Shown here: positions 1 to 9,022 of the stretch, piece by piece
Layout: each line of letters starts with the position of its first letter
Numbering within the stretch: position 1 is the first letter of the stretch
NCBI GenBank assembly: GCA_029262175.1
Contig: JAJCZV010000028.1
Coordinates: forward strand, 25,932-89,931
Reading direction: 5' to 3'
DNA length: 64,000 nucleotides
DNA from: Gemmatimonadota bacterium
GTDB lineage: Bacteria > Gemmatimonadota > Gemmatimonadetes > Palauibacterales > Palauibacteraceae
Notes under the pieces: model-generated
What the model was told of the DNA's origin: nothing
The model's input: only the letters and a program-made list of their open reading frames with translations
Database searches by the model: none
Program-made: the position numbers and the translations under genes

Positions 1-1391
1 GCGGTCACCACGAACCGTTGGCCCGTCTCACCGAGACCAAGGTCTAGTGCCACTTCACGCGCACGATCAAGCATGCTTTTATAGTTCACATCGCCACGAA
101 AGAGAACGGGCTGAACCCCCCACACCAGCGCCATCTGGTTGAAGGTCCGCCATTGATCAGTGATCGCCATGATGGGGACCGAGGGGCGTTGCGCCGACAC
201 GATCCGTGCGGTGTAACCGCTGCGGGTGAACGTGACGATAAAGGGTGAGTCGAGCCGCTCCACCGCCTGCATCGACGCCGCGGCGATCGCGCCCGAGGTC
301 GTCTGTTGAATCTGTGACACGCCTCGCACGTGTTTCCCGGCCCGACCGGTCCGTCCCAAACGATCATGCTCGATTCGTCGGATGATTCGGTCCATCGTCT
401 CGACCGCCTCGACCGGGTACTCACCGACGGCCGTCTCGGCGGAGAGCATCACTGCGTCGGTCCCGTCCAGCAGCGCGTTTGCGACGTCGGACACCTCCGC
501 TCGCGTCGGCCGCGGACTCTCGATCATGGATTCGAGCATCTGGGTCGCGGTGATCACGGGCCGCGCGCGCTCCTGCGCGAGTCGGATGATCCGTTTCTGG
601 ATCATCGGAACCTCTTCATAGGGAAGCTCGACCCCGAGATCACCCCGCGCGACCATGACGCCGTCGCTCTCGGGCAGAATCTCGGACAGGCTGTTGAGCG
701 CTTGTGACTTCTCGATCTTCGCGATGAGCAGACACCCCTTATCCATCGTCTGTCGCGTGGTCACGAGATCGCTGGGCTGACGCACGAAGCTGAGCGCCAG
801 ATAGTCGAGGTGGTGCTCGTTGGCGAACTGGATGTCTTCGAGATCCTTGTCCGTCAGTGGCGGCGCTCCGACCCGGACGCCGGGGAGATTGATCCCCTTC
901 TGCGACTTGAGCTCGCCTGCGCTAAAGGCCTTGGCCTTCACCCACCGCTCGTTCGCATCCACTTCCTCGACGACGAACTCGAAGCGACCATCCTCGAGCA
1001 GGATGCGGTTTCCGGGCTCGACTTCCTCGGCCAGCTGCGGGTATGTGGTCGGGATGACCCGCGTGGAATCAGCGGATTCGGGGGGGGCCTGCCCTTCCGG
1101 GACAAACCAGTAGAACGCCTCGGGCTCGATCTCCAACGTCTCGGTGGGGAGATCGCCGACACGGATCTTGGGACCGCCCAGATCTCCTATGGTGGCGATC
1201 GGTCGGCCGGTTTCGCGGCCGACCTCGTTCACCAGTGCGACGATCTTCGCCGCATCCTCGCGCGAGGTATGCGAGAAGTTGATACGGACTGCGTCCGTCC
1301 CCGCCTCGACGAGTTTACGGAATACGTCAGGCTTCCACGTGCCGGGCCCAATCGTACTGACAATTTTTGCTCTTCGGAAACCGGCGCTCAT
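1..1391 (-). CDS. pyk: pyruvate kinase, 3' end cut by window edge
   Basis: Manual minus-strand translation: MSAGFRRAKIVSTIGPGTWKPDVFRKLVEAGTDAVRINFSH...GDLGGPKIRVG...MVARGDLGVELPYEEVP...TATQMLESMIESPRPTRAEVSDVANALLDGTDAVMLSAETAVGEYP; canonical pyruvate kinase motifs. Not in ORF list because the stop lies outside the window. Confidence 0.96.
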   Translation of the reverse strand, partial: MSAGFRRAKIVSTIGPGTWKPDVFRKLVEAGTDAVRINFSHTSREDAAKIVALVNEVGRETGRPIATIGDLGGPKIRVGDLPTETLEIEPEAFYWFVPEGQAPPESADSTRVIPTTYPQLAEEVEPGNRILLEDGRFEFVVEEVDANERWVKAKAFSAGELKSQKGINLPGVRVGAPPLTDKDLEDIQFANEHHLDYLALSFVRQPSDLVTTRQTMDKGCLLIAKIEKSQALNSLSEILPESDGVMVARGDLGVELPYEEVPMIQKRIIRLAQERARPVITATQMLESMIESPRPTRAEVSDVANALLDGTDAVMLSAETAVGEYPVEAVETMDRIIRRIEHDRLGRTGRAGKHVRGVSQIQQTTSGAIAAASMQAVERLDSPFIVTFTRSGYTARIVSAQRPSVPIMAITDQWRTFNQMALVWGVQPVLFRGDVNYKSMLDRAREVALDLGLGETGQRFVVT

Positions 1392-1420
1392 CGGTGGCCA
1401 CCATCATGAGGAGGCCGCGA

Positions 1421-1753
1421 TTATCCGGGTAGTGGAGCGGCCTCCGAGAGGTCAGGTCGATGGGCTACAATCCACTCGTGCATGTTCTTCAACTGAACGA
1501 GTGGGAGCCCTTCTAGGGACTTCACCTGCAAGCCCGGGATGATACAGGCGGCGGCACGGCGGAGAAAGTATGCGTGCTGCACCTGGCGCTGCTGCGAGTT
1601 CAGGCTCGTGCCCCCGGGGATGTCGGGGATCGGTTCCATCAGCCGTCGGTAGCTGTAGACCTCGCGGGCCGAGAACTCACGGGGGACAAGGTAGGCCATA
1701 CCCCCAATCTCGAACGTACCATCGGAGGCGATGGCGACCCTACGTCGTGCCAT
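1421..1753 (-). CDS. hypothetical protein (~110 aa)
   Basis: ORF 1421..1870; internal ATG at 1753 (MARRRVAIASDGTFEIGGMAYLVPREFSAREV) preceded by GAGGAG. Confidence 0.6.
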   Translation of the reverse strand: MARRRVAIASDGTFEIGGMAYLVPREFSAREVYSYRRLMEPIPDIPGGTSLNSQQRQVQHAYFLRRAAACIIPGLQVKSLEGLPLVQLKNMHEWIVAHRPDLSEAAPLPG

Positions 1754-1963
1754 ACCGCAACTCCTCGTCTCGATGCCAGAGACTGAAAAGGACCGCCTAG
1801 CCAGATTGACGAAGAACTCCCCATCCTCATCACAACCCCGGCCCCGCGGTCCTTTTACTTCCGAGGCCACAATAGGATGAGGCTCGACAGGAACGCAAAT
1901 TTTGCCCGGGGCGGGACCCGGTCCGGCGCGGATTTCGCCCCCAACCGGCCCGGCGCGTAAGCG

Positions 1964-2109
1964 CCCAGATACCAGGGATTTCGGATCGCTTGATGAGGCT
2001 GCGTGAGATCCCTAAGTTCTTCCGATCTGGGTGGCGGAGGAGAGTGAGGGGTTTGCGAGACGGTTGCTTTTTCGACCCGGGTGCGGCGAGAGCCGTGGGC
2101 GGGTTTTTT
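1964..2109 (+). ncRNA. candidate structured 5' leader of cold-shock gene: nested stems followed by terminator-like hairpin and T-tract
   Basis: CCCAGAT (1964-1970) pairs with ATCTGGG (2025-2031); AGGGAT (1974-1979) pairs with ATCCCT (2008-2013); then CCCG..GCGGC-GAGA-GCCGT..CGGG followed by TTTTTTT at about 2103-2109. Confidence 0.4.
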
Positions 2110-2509
2110 TGTTGCCCTGCGCCACCACAACGGGAGTGGGCCGAGGAAGACGGGAGGGGCTTTGGGGAATGCAAACGGACAGCGCGAAGCCGGCAACGTA
2201 AAGTGGTTCTCGAACGAGAAGGGGTACGGTTTTATCCAGCGTGATGGATTGGAGGACGTTTTTGTCCACCACACCGAGATCACGATGGACGGCTTCAGGA
2301 CCCTCGACGCCGGAGAACAGGTCTGGTTCGAGATCACCCCGGGAGCACGAGGGCCGAAGGCCAAGAACGTCCACCGGGCGGGCACAAATGGCACGAATGG
2401 CGCAAGCCGCCGCCAGACGAACGGCGCGCGGACGAACGGCGCCACCAACGGCTCGCTCTCGCTCGTCCAACAGATACGCCAGAAGATCGCGAACCGATTC
2501 TTCAACTGA
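2081..2509 (+). CDS. cold-shock domain protein with extended low-complexity tail
   Basis: [47 protein letters not shown] = CSD with RNP1 (KGYGFI) and RNP2 (VFVHH). Start uncertain (see findings). Confidence 0.88.
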   Translation: MRREPWAGFFVALRHHNGSGPRKTGGALGNANGQREAGNVKWFSNEKGYGFIQRDGLEDVFVHHTEITMDGFRTLDAGEQVWFEITPGARGPKAKNVHRAGTNGTNGASRRQTNGARTNGATNGSLSLVQQIRQKIANRFFN

Positions 2510-2545
2510 CCGGAGGCCCCCCTCTGCAGCCGGTCGCGCCGAGAT

Positions 2546-2575
2546 TTGACGGGACCAGAGCCGCTGAGGTACACT
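2546..2575 (+). promoter_or_regulatory. sigma70-like promoter for rpsU
   Basis: TTGACG (2546-2551), 18-nt spacer, TACACT (2570-2575), just upstream of rpsU. Confidence 0.5.
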
Positions 2576-2606
2576 AGAGAGCTTACACAGCTGAGGAGGC
2601 AGGCTT

Positions 2607-2807
2607 TTGCAGTACGTCTTACGCGACAATGAAGAGCTCGAACGCGCGCTGAGGAAGTTCCGGCGCAAGGTTCAGCGTGCAGGGATCTTCCGCGACATCA
2701 AGAAGCATCGGTTCTACGAGAAGCCGAGCGAGGCGCGACGCCGCAAGATGAAGGCTGCGGAGCGACGGCGACGACGGCGGGCCCGACGGCAGGAAGCTCG
2801 GGTCTAG
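2607..2807 (+). CDS. rpsU: 30S ribosomal protein S21 (TTG start)
   Basis: MQYVLRDNEELERALRKFRRKVQRAGIFRDIKKHRFYEKPSEARRRKMKAAERRRRRR matches bS21; GAGGAGG ribosome binding site upstream. Confidence 0.95.
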   Translation: MQYVLRDNEELERALRKFRRKVQRAGIFRDIKKHRFYEKPSEARRRKMKAAERRRRRRARRQEARV

Positions 2808-2858
2808 ACGAAGGACCGATCTGAGGCATCGCCTCCGTAGTTCTGTACGACGGTAAAG

Positions 2859-2887
2859 AGCGCTCACCTCGGTGGGCGCTTTTTTTG
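2859..2887 (+). terminator. intrinsic terminator after rpsU
   Basis: AGCGCTCAC-CTCG-GTGGGCGCT followed by a T-tract. Confidence 0.85.
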
Positions 2888-2921
2888 TGTACCTGCCACT
2901 GGTCCGACCTACGTCGCGGGA

Positions 2922-3021
2922 AGCCTCCGCGGGGGTCGGGGGCAGACACTCCCCTCTGGGACGAACAAGACCTCTTGTAACTCGTCCCAGAGGGGAGTGC
3001 CTGCCTCCTCCTCGCGGAGGG
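2922..3021. repeat. long palindromic (hairpin) element, copy 1
   Basis: GGCAGACACTCCCCTCTGGGACGA-ACAAG-ACCT-CTTGT-AAC-TCGTCCCAGAGGGGAGTGCCTGCC plus outer CCTCCGCG/CGCGGAGG arms; core is the reverse complement of the core at 5703-5726. Confidence 0.85.
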
Positions 3022-3206
3022 GCCGAGCTAGCGGGAGGAGACGGCGAGGGTGAAGGGCGACCCTCGGGAGTGCCGACCATTCCGAGTGCCGAGCATCGAG
3101 AGTGCTCGAGCATCGAGAGCGCGTGAGCTTGCTGCCGCGCTGTCGGCCTGCTATCGGCGGGTGTTCGAGACGGCCCGGAGCTGGGCTGGGTTGCGACAGC
3201 AGTCCT

Positions 3207-4427
3207 CTAGGCGGAGACGGCGCTGAAGCGTTTCTCCACGTAGCCGTCGAGAATGGTTAGGAACTCCTGGACGATGTTGTCTCCCCGGAGCGTGACGTGG
3301 TGGTCGCCGTCGATGTAGATGGGGGCGCTTGGGTCCTCGAAGGTTCCCGGGAGGGAGATGCCGATGTCGGAGTGCTTGGATTCTCCCGGGCCGTTCACGA
3401 CGCAGCCCATGACGGCCACCGAAAGGTCCTCGACCCCAGGGTAGCGGTCGCGCCAGCCGGCGAGTCGCTCTGCGATATGCTTCTCCACGTCCATCGCGAG
3501 TTCCTGGAAGTAGGTACTGGTCGTCCGGCCGCAGCCTGGGCATGCGGTCACCTGCGGCTTGAAGCTGCGGATCTCCAAAGACTGCAGGATCTGCTGTGCC
3601 ACCCGGACCTCCTCAGCGCGATCGGCGCCGGGCTCCGGTGTCAGCGAGACTCGAATCGTGTCACCGATCCCCGCGCTCAGGACGATCGCGAGCGCGGCCG
3701 CGGAGGCCACGGTGCCCTTCCTCCCCATACCGGCCTCGGTCAAGCCGAGGTGGAGCGGATAGTCGCAGCGGCTCGCCAACTCGCGGTACACCGTGGCGAG
3801 ATCGGGTACGCGCGAAACCTTGGCACTCAACACGATCTGGTCCGAGCCGAGCCCGATCTGTTCCGCCACCGACGCGGAGGTGAGAGCGCTCTCGACGATC
3901 GCGTCGAGCATGACCCGGTGTGCCTCCAGCGGCTCTTCGCGCTCGGCGTTCTCATCCATGAGTCGGGTAAGAAGGGTCTGATCGAGCGATCCCCAATTGA
4001 CGCCGATGCGGACGGCCTTCCCGTGCTCGACCGCGCACTCGACGATGGTCGCGAAGTGCTCGTCCCAGCGCTTCTTTCCCACGTTGCCAGGGTTGATCCG
4101 GTACTTGTCCAGCGCCGCCGCGCAGTCAGGGTGGCCGGGCAAAAGAAGGTGCCCGTTGAAATGAAAATCCCCGACGAGCGGCACCGACACTCCGCGCGCG
4201 ACGAGCTTCTCCGCGATACGGGGCACCGCGTCGGCCGCCGCCGATGTGTTGACGGTGATGCGCACGATCTCGGAGCCAGCTCGCCACAGGGCTTCGACCT
4301 GGGTGGCTGTCGCTTCGACATCGGCGGTGTCGGTGTTCGTCATCGACTGAACGACGATCGGGTGCTCGCTGCCGATCGGAACGCTCCCGACCCGGACCGT
4401 CGTGGTCCTACGTCGCTCTGGACCCAT
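3207..4427 (-). CDS. ispG: 4-hydroxy-3-methylbut-2-enyl diphosphate synthase
   Basis: [48 protein letters not shown]...[12 protein letters not shown]...YRINPGNVG...[12 protein letters not shown]...[14 protein letters not shown] extends to 4535; MGPERRRTT start chosen. Confidence 0.95.
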   Translation of the reverse strand: MGPERRRTTTVRVGSVPIGSEHPIVVQSMTNTDTADVEATATQVEALWRAGSEIVRITVNTSAAADAVPRIAEKLVARGVSVPLVGDFHFNGHLLLPGHPDCAAALDKYRINPGNVGKKRWDEHFATIVECAVEHGKAVRIGVNWGSLDQTLLTRLMDENAEREEPLEAHRVMLDAIVESALTSASVAEQIGLGSDQIVLSAKVSRVPDLATVYRELASRCDYPLHLGLTEAGMGRKGTVASAAALAIVLSAGIGDTIRVSLTPEPGADRAEEVRVAQQILQSLEIRSFKPQVTACPGCGRTTSTYFQELAMDVEKHIAERLAGWRDRYPGVEDLSVAVMGCVVNGPGESKHSDIGISLPGTFEDPSAPIYIDGDHHVTLRGDNIVQEFLTILDGYVEKRFSAVSA

Positions 4428-4616
4428 GCTCTTCAAGACGCGGCTCGAGACGTTGGAGTCGACATCATTCTCCTGAGTTTGATGCGACCGAAGGTAGGCC
4501 TGGATGAGCCGTGAGACGAGACGACGATCCCCCAACGAGAAAAGCCCCGACCGACAGGTCGAGGCTCCCTCGTGGTTGTCACACCATGCTTTCGGATCGC
4601 GCCGAATACCAAGACA

Positions 4617-4817
4617 TCAACTTGCGCGGCGATGCCTTCGCCAGAACCGCTTGAACTCGCCCGCGAACTCGCTGCGATTGCGCTCCATCTCGCGCTCGAA
4701 CTCGAAACGATTCCCTTCCTGGGCCGTCTTGAGCCAGCGTCGCTGTGGCCGCTCGAATACGTATGATTTGGTCCGCCCATCCGCCCCGCCCCCACCCATG
4801 TGTTCGTTGGGGGACAT
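4617..4817 (-). CDS. small charged hypothetical protein (66 aa)
   Basis: MSPNEHMGGGGADGRTKSYVFERPQRRWLKTAQEGNRFEFEREMERNRSEFAGEFKRFWRRHRRAS; coherent helical composition in an otherwise empty spacer. Confidence 0.5.
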   Translation of the reverse strand: MSPNEHMGGGGADGRTKSYVFERPQRRWLKTAQEGNRFEFEREMERNRSEFAGEFKRFWRRHRRAS

Positions 4818-4971
4818 CGTTACTCCTCTGCGGTGTTACGTGTGCGCGCTCGGTAGACTGGGTCGTCTCCCTAAGCCCACGTAGGACTGGTCGTTACAGG
4901 CTCATGCCGACCGTTCTGTGCCGGTGAGGCGTCTGGCTTCTCCCCCTAGAGATATCCACAGCCTTGCGCCC

Positions 4972-5000
4972 TTTTCCACAACTTACCCACAACATCTAGT
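4972..5000. promoter_or_regulatory. DnaA-box-like / NrdR-box-like module, partial copy of the module at 8778-8804
   Basis: TTTTCCACAACTTACCCACAACATCTAGT; shares TTTTCCACA and CAACATCTAGT with the nrdJ upstream region. Confidence 0.4.
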
Positions 5001-5171
5001 ACCGTCGTTTCACGCTCCTACCAGATACGGTATGAGCCCCGCGCGTACTGAGGCAAGGGTTGGCGTCGCCTTCGGGTGTGAGCCGCCCTGACAAAGACCC
5101 CCGTTAGGTAGGGAGGACGGATCAATCCGGATTCGAATCCGAGCGCCCTCGAGAGTAACCAAGGATCTGAA

Positions 5172-5642
5172 ATGCTCATCAGAAGCCCCAAAGCCAGGTG
5201 GAGCGCCGGCCTTCTCACCGCAGTCATGATGGCGGGGTGTGCAGACGCCCCACAGGGTCCCAGACCCGACGACGCGCAGCGCGACGAGCTGCTTCACCGG
5301 GCTTCGCAGCTTCAGGATCGCGTGCGAGCGTCGGAAGGCGAGCCCACCGCCGCAGATCGCCTCGAGTTTGAATCGATTCGAACCCAGATGATGGGCTGGT
5401 CGGAGCTTACGGGCCGAACCGACCTGAAGGTGTGCGACGAGGAAGAGCAGCGTCTCGTTTCAGCCGCCCTCATCGATACCGGTCGACCAGGCCCAGGCAG
5501 AATCACCTGTCAGCCGTGCCCGAGTGTCACGTATCAGTTCGGGATGCTGTGCTTCCTCGTCGACCAACAATGCGACCCGTTCACGGGCTCGCGGATCTGC
5601 GTCTACAACTGCATCCCCACAAACCACCCCTGGCTGAGCTGA
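5172..5642 (+). CDS. small cysteine-rich lipoprotein
   Basis: Signal peptide with lipobox (LLTAVMMAGCADAP); Cys-rich C-terminus (CQPCPSVTYQFGMLCFLVDQQCDPFTGSRICVYNC). Confidence 0.7.
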   Translation: MLIRSPKARWSAGLLTAVMMAGCADAPQGPRPDDAQRDELLHRASQLQDRVRASEGEPTAADRLEFESIRTQMMGWSELTGRTDLKVCDEEEQRLVSAALIDTGRPGPGRITCQPCPSVTYQFGMLCFLVDQQCDPFTGSRICVYNCIPTNHPWLS

Positions 5643-5664
5643 CCGCAACTCCCCCCCAGGAAGA

Positions 5665-5772
5665 GCGCCTGCTGAGTGAAGGGAACCCAACACCCCTTCA
5701 CCGACGAGTTACAAGAGGTCTTGTTCGTTGTTGAAGGGGTGTGGGTCCCCGCCCGCGTCAGAGGGCGCCTAC
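5665..5772. repeat. long palindromic (hairpin) element, copy 2
   Basis: GGGAACCCAACACCCCTTCACCGACGA-GTT-ACAAG-AGGT-CTTGT-TCGTTGTTGAAGGGGTGTGGGTCCC; core GACGAGTTACAAGAGGTCTTGTTC identical (inverted) to copy 1. Confidence 0.85.
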
Positions 5773-8408
5773 CCGCACTCGCTATGACCGCACGCGTAAC
5801 ACTTCGCGCAGCCTTCTTCGAAGGCCATGCTGCTCCCACACTCCGAGCAGACCCCCATGAAGAGACGCGCCTCGACCTCTTTGTAGCGCTGGATCACCGG
5901 CCGCTGCGCCGTTTGCGTCCCGCCGTTCGTCTTCTTGGCGGAACCCACCTCTTTGATGGGTAGGTCCTGCTGGATCCCCTCTTTGTCATCGAGGTATTTT
6001 TCGAGTGCCTGGGCGACCGCATCCGGCCCAGACAAGACCTTGTGCGGCCCGAGACCTACCGCGCGATCCGATGAAATCCCGCGGAGTTGTTTGTGCACGT
6101 CGCGCAGCGAGATCCCGGAACGAAGCGCCAAGGAGATCAACCGACCGATGGCCTCCGCATCGGCCATCGCCGAACCACCCGTCTTGCCGAGCGCGACGAA
6201 CGCCTCGAACGGTCGGCCCTGTTCGTCTTCATTGATCGTGACAAACATGGGGCCGAGCGGCGAGTCCATTTTGCGCGTGTGACCGCGAAGCATCGACGGT
6301 CGCTGCCGCTTCGCTACCGGCCGCATCCGGGATCCCTCGAGCTCAGTGATCTGCCGCTGCTTGGTCTCGACCTTCGCTTCGAGCTTACGGTTGTCCGCTT
6401 CGAGTTCGCGGTTTTGCGTCTCCAAGGCGGCGAGTCGCGCCAGCGTATCGGCCATGTCCGATGCAAACGCTGGATCCACGTCGACACTCTCGAGCGCGCT
6501 TCCGTCGGCCGCTAGGGCAGACCCCGACTGGCTCGCCGAACGCTCGACTTCTTTCGCGGTCCGCCCCGTCGAGAGCACCTGCTCATCGCGAGAGCCATCG
6601 CGGTAGACGGTTACGCCTTTGCAGTTGAGCTCGTGCGCGAGTTCGTAAATTCTCCGAACGTCCGCTTTCGTAGCGGTCGTCGGGAAGTTGCACGTCTTTG
6701 AGATTGCTGAGTCCGTATGCGCCTGAAAGGCTGCCTGCATCCGGATGTGTTCTTCTGGATTAACATCGTGCGCCGTGACGAAGATCCCCTGTACGTCCCC
6801 CGGCACCTCATCAAAGTGGATATGGCCCTCATCTGCGATTCGCTTCATCAACTCCTCAGAGTACCAACCCCCTTCCTTCGCACGGCGCACGAAATCCGGA
6901 TTGACGTCCGGCATCAATACGCCCGCCTGATTCCTCATGAAAGCGACAGCAAACAACGGCTCGATTCCGCTGGAGCAACCGGCGATGATCGAGATGGTGC
7001 CGGTCGGTGCGACCGTCGTAAGATTACAGTTGCGGAGCTTGCGCTTGGGTCGAACGCGCTCTCCTTCTTCATCGCGTGCGCACGTCTCATCGGGGCCCCA
7101 GATCGATTGCTCCCATTCCGGGAAAACCCCTCGTTCGGTAGCGAGGCGTTCCGACTCGACCTTGGACTGTTCGTCGACGAAGTGCATGACCTCTCGTCCG
7201 AGCTCGATCGAGCGTCGGGACCCGTACGGTTCACCGACACGCACGAGCAGATCCGCCCAACCCATGACCCCCAGCCCGATCCTGCGGATTCGTTTCGAGA
7301 GATCGTCGATCTTCTCGAGCGGATACTGGTTGGCATCGATGACGTTGTCGAGAAAGTGAGTGGCCGTATGGACGGCGCCGCGAAGCCCGCGCCAATCGAT
7401 GCGACCCTCGTCGCTTACGAAGTGACCTAGGTTGATCGACCCGAGGTTACATACGTCGTAGGCGAGAAGCGGCTGCTCGCCACACGGGTTCGTCGCCTCG
7501 TAATCCCCGAGGTGAGGAACCGGGTTGTAGCGATTCGCTTCATCGATAAAGTAGACGCCGGGTTCGCCGTTCTGCCACGCCCCGTCGACCACGTTCGAAA
7601 ACACGTCTTCGGCGTTGAGTTTCCCGATCGGCTCGCCGGTCCTCGGGTTGAGAAGATCGTAGTCCTCCCCCTTCTCGAGCGCCGCCATGAACGCGTTGGT
7701 GACACCGACCGAAATATTGAAATTGGTGATCTTGTTCTTGTCGGACTTGCAGTGGATAAAGTGCATGACGTCCGGGTGATCGACGCGGAGAATGCCCATG
7801 TTGGCGCCCCGCCGGGTCCCCCCCTGCTTCACCGCCTCGGTCGAGGCGTCATAAACCTCCATGAAGCTGACGGGCCCACTTGCGACACCCATCGTCGACT
7901 TGACGACATCTCCGGTGGGGCGCAGCCGGCTGAATCCAAATCCGGTGCCGCCACCGCTTTGGTGGATCAGCGCCATGTCGCGGAGGGTTTCGTAGATCCC
8001 CCCGAGGCTGTCCGGGACGGGAAGTACGAAGCAGGCGGACAACTGCCCGAGCGGACGTCCCGCGTTCATCAGGGTGGGGCTGTTGGGCTCGAAGACTCCC
8101 TCGGCCATAGAGCGGTAAAACAGGATCGCGGTCTCGTGCACCTGCTCTTCAGACGCCCCGTAGCGGCGATCTTGCTTGGCGATTTCGTGCGCGACGCGCC
8201 AGAAAAGTTCTTTGGGCCCCTCGATCGGCTCGCCCGTCTCGTCTTTCTTGAGATATCGCCGAGCCAAGACCGTACGCGCGTTGTCGGTCAGGCTCGGTTC
8301 CGGAAGATCCACCGGCGCCGCGTCGGTTCCACGCCCCACCCCTGTTCCGACCGATGCCCGCGTTTGCGCAGACACGTCGCCCTTCACCGCCACGTCCGGT
8401 GGATTCAT
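5769..8408 (-). CDS. nrdJ: vitamin B12-dependent (class II) ribonucleoside-diphosphate reductase
   Basis: NPCGEQPLLAYDVCNLGSINLGHFV, APTGTISIIAGCSSGIEPLFAVAF, C-terminal CSECGSSMAFEEGCAKCYACGHSECG typical of NrdJ. Confidence 0.96.
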   Translation of the reverse strand: MNPPDVAVKGDVSAQTRASVGTGVGRGTDAAPVDLPEPSLTDNARTVLARRYLKKDETGEPIEGPKELFWRVAHEIAKQDRRYGASEEQVHETAILFYRSMAEGVFEPNSPTLMNAGRPLGQLSACFVLPVPDSLGGIYETLRDMALIHQSGGGTGFGFSRLRPTGDVVKSTMGVASGPVSFMEVYDASTEAVKQGGTRRGANMGILRVDHPDVMHFIHCKSDKNKITNFNISVGVTNAFMAALEKGEDYDLLNPRTGEPIGKLNAEDVFSNVVDGAWQNGEPGVYFIDEANRYNPVPHLGDYEATNPCGEQPLLAYDVCNLGSINLGHFVSDEGRIDWRGLRGAVHTATHFLDNVIDANQYPLEKIDDLSKRIRRIGLGVMGWADLLVRVGEPYGSRRSIELGREVMHFVDEQSKVESERLATERGVFPEWEQSIWGPDETCARDEEGERVRPKRKLRNCNLTTVAPTGTISIIAGCSSGIEPLFAVAFMRNQAGVLMPDVNPDFVRRAKEGGWYSEELMKRIADEGHIHFDEVPGDVQGIFVTAHDVNPEEHIRMQAAFQAHTDSAISKTCNFPTTATKADVRRIYELAHELNCKGVTVYRDGSRDEQVLSTGRTAKEVERSASQSGSALAADGSALESVDVDPAFASDMADTLARLAALETQNRELEADNRKLEAKVETKQRQITELEGSRMRPVAKRQRPSMLRGHTRKMDSPLGPMFVTINEDEQGRPFEAFVALGKTGGSAMADAEAIGRLISLALRSGISLRDVHKQLRGISSDRAVGLGPHKVLSGPDAVAQALEKYLDDKEGIQQDLPIKEVGSAKKTNGGTQTAQRPVIQRYKEVEARLFMGVCSECGSSMAFEEGCAKCYACGHSECG

Positions 8409-8777
8409 CGCCGTCCCTCTAATTGAAATTTGTAGCTTTAGGATCGAGCGTCATCACACCGGCTGCCCGTTCCGCCTCGCCGGGCCTGACTTCGGGCGGC
8501 GCTCTTTTGTCCGTCTATCTATTGCTTCGACTCGAGTCGACCCTGCTCGAGGCTCGACTCCGAGTGGCTCGCACCGACGACAAAATCCGAGAGACGGAAG
8601 ACCGGTTTCGGCCGGGACCCGACGACCGCGCGAGTCGAATGCCGGCCTACACCGGTGACGCCTTTTACGCCGCGAAACCGTCTCGCGACCCTCGGATTTT
8701 CGCGTTTTCTGTCGCGACAGGGACTACGCTGCTTTTTTCCACAGAAATCGGCGGGTTTTCGACAAGAAATCCCGCCG

Positions 8778-8839
8778 TTTTTCCACATGACCGCAACATC
8801 TAGTGGCGTAAGAATAGTAATAACACAACATATTGTGGT
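8778..8839. promoter_or_regulatory. tandem NrdR boxes plus adjacent TTTTTCCACA
   Basis: CGCAACATCTAGTGGC (8792-8807) and CACAACATATTGTGGT (8824-8839) spaced 32 bp start-to-start, resembling the NrdR consensus aCaCwAtATaTwGtGt in its typical paired spacing. Confidence 0.6.
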
Positions 8840-9022
8840 CAACCCGCGAGAGGCCCTTTTGTAACGCTTTTCAACGGGTCTTCCTAACAAACTGGGGCCG
8901 CGGTACGGCCGTAAGACCCGCTCGACGCTCGAATCGCCTCTACGGCGGGTGTTTGGGACCGTATTTCGGTTTTTGGCCGAGCCTGCCCACCGGCGAGTTT
9001 TTTAAAAAGTGGCAGGTGGGCG

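Noticed and set aside
3297-4514. Long plus-strand ORF opposite ispG
   Set aside because: Antisense shadow ORF typical of high-GC genomes; ispG strongly supported on the other strand. The same applies to 7512..8426, 13268..14323, 34630..35787 and 56799..58874.
4951-5000. Replication origin based on clustered DnaA-like boxes
   Set aside because: No dnaA/dnaN/gidA neighbours, few boxes and no clear AT-rich unwinding region; reported only as a regulatory-like module.
8409-8790. Possible cobalamin riboswitch in the nrdJ leader
   Set aside because: Minus-strand GCCGGTGTGATGAC resembles part of the B12 core, but no GCCACTGT box or surrounding conserved stems were found.
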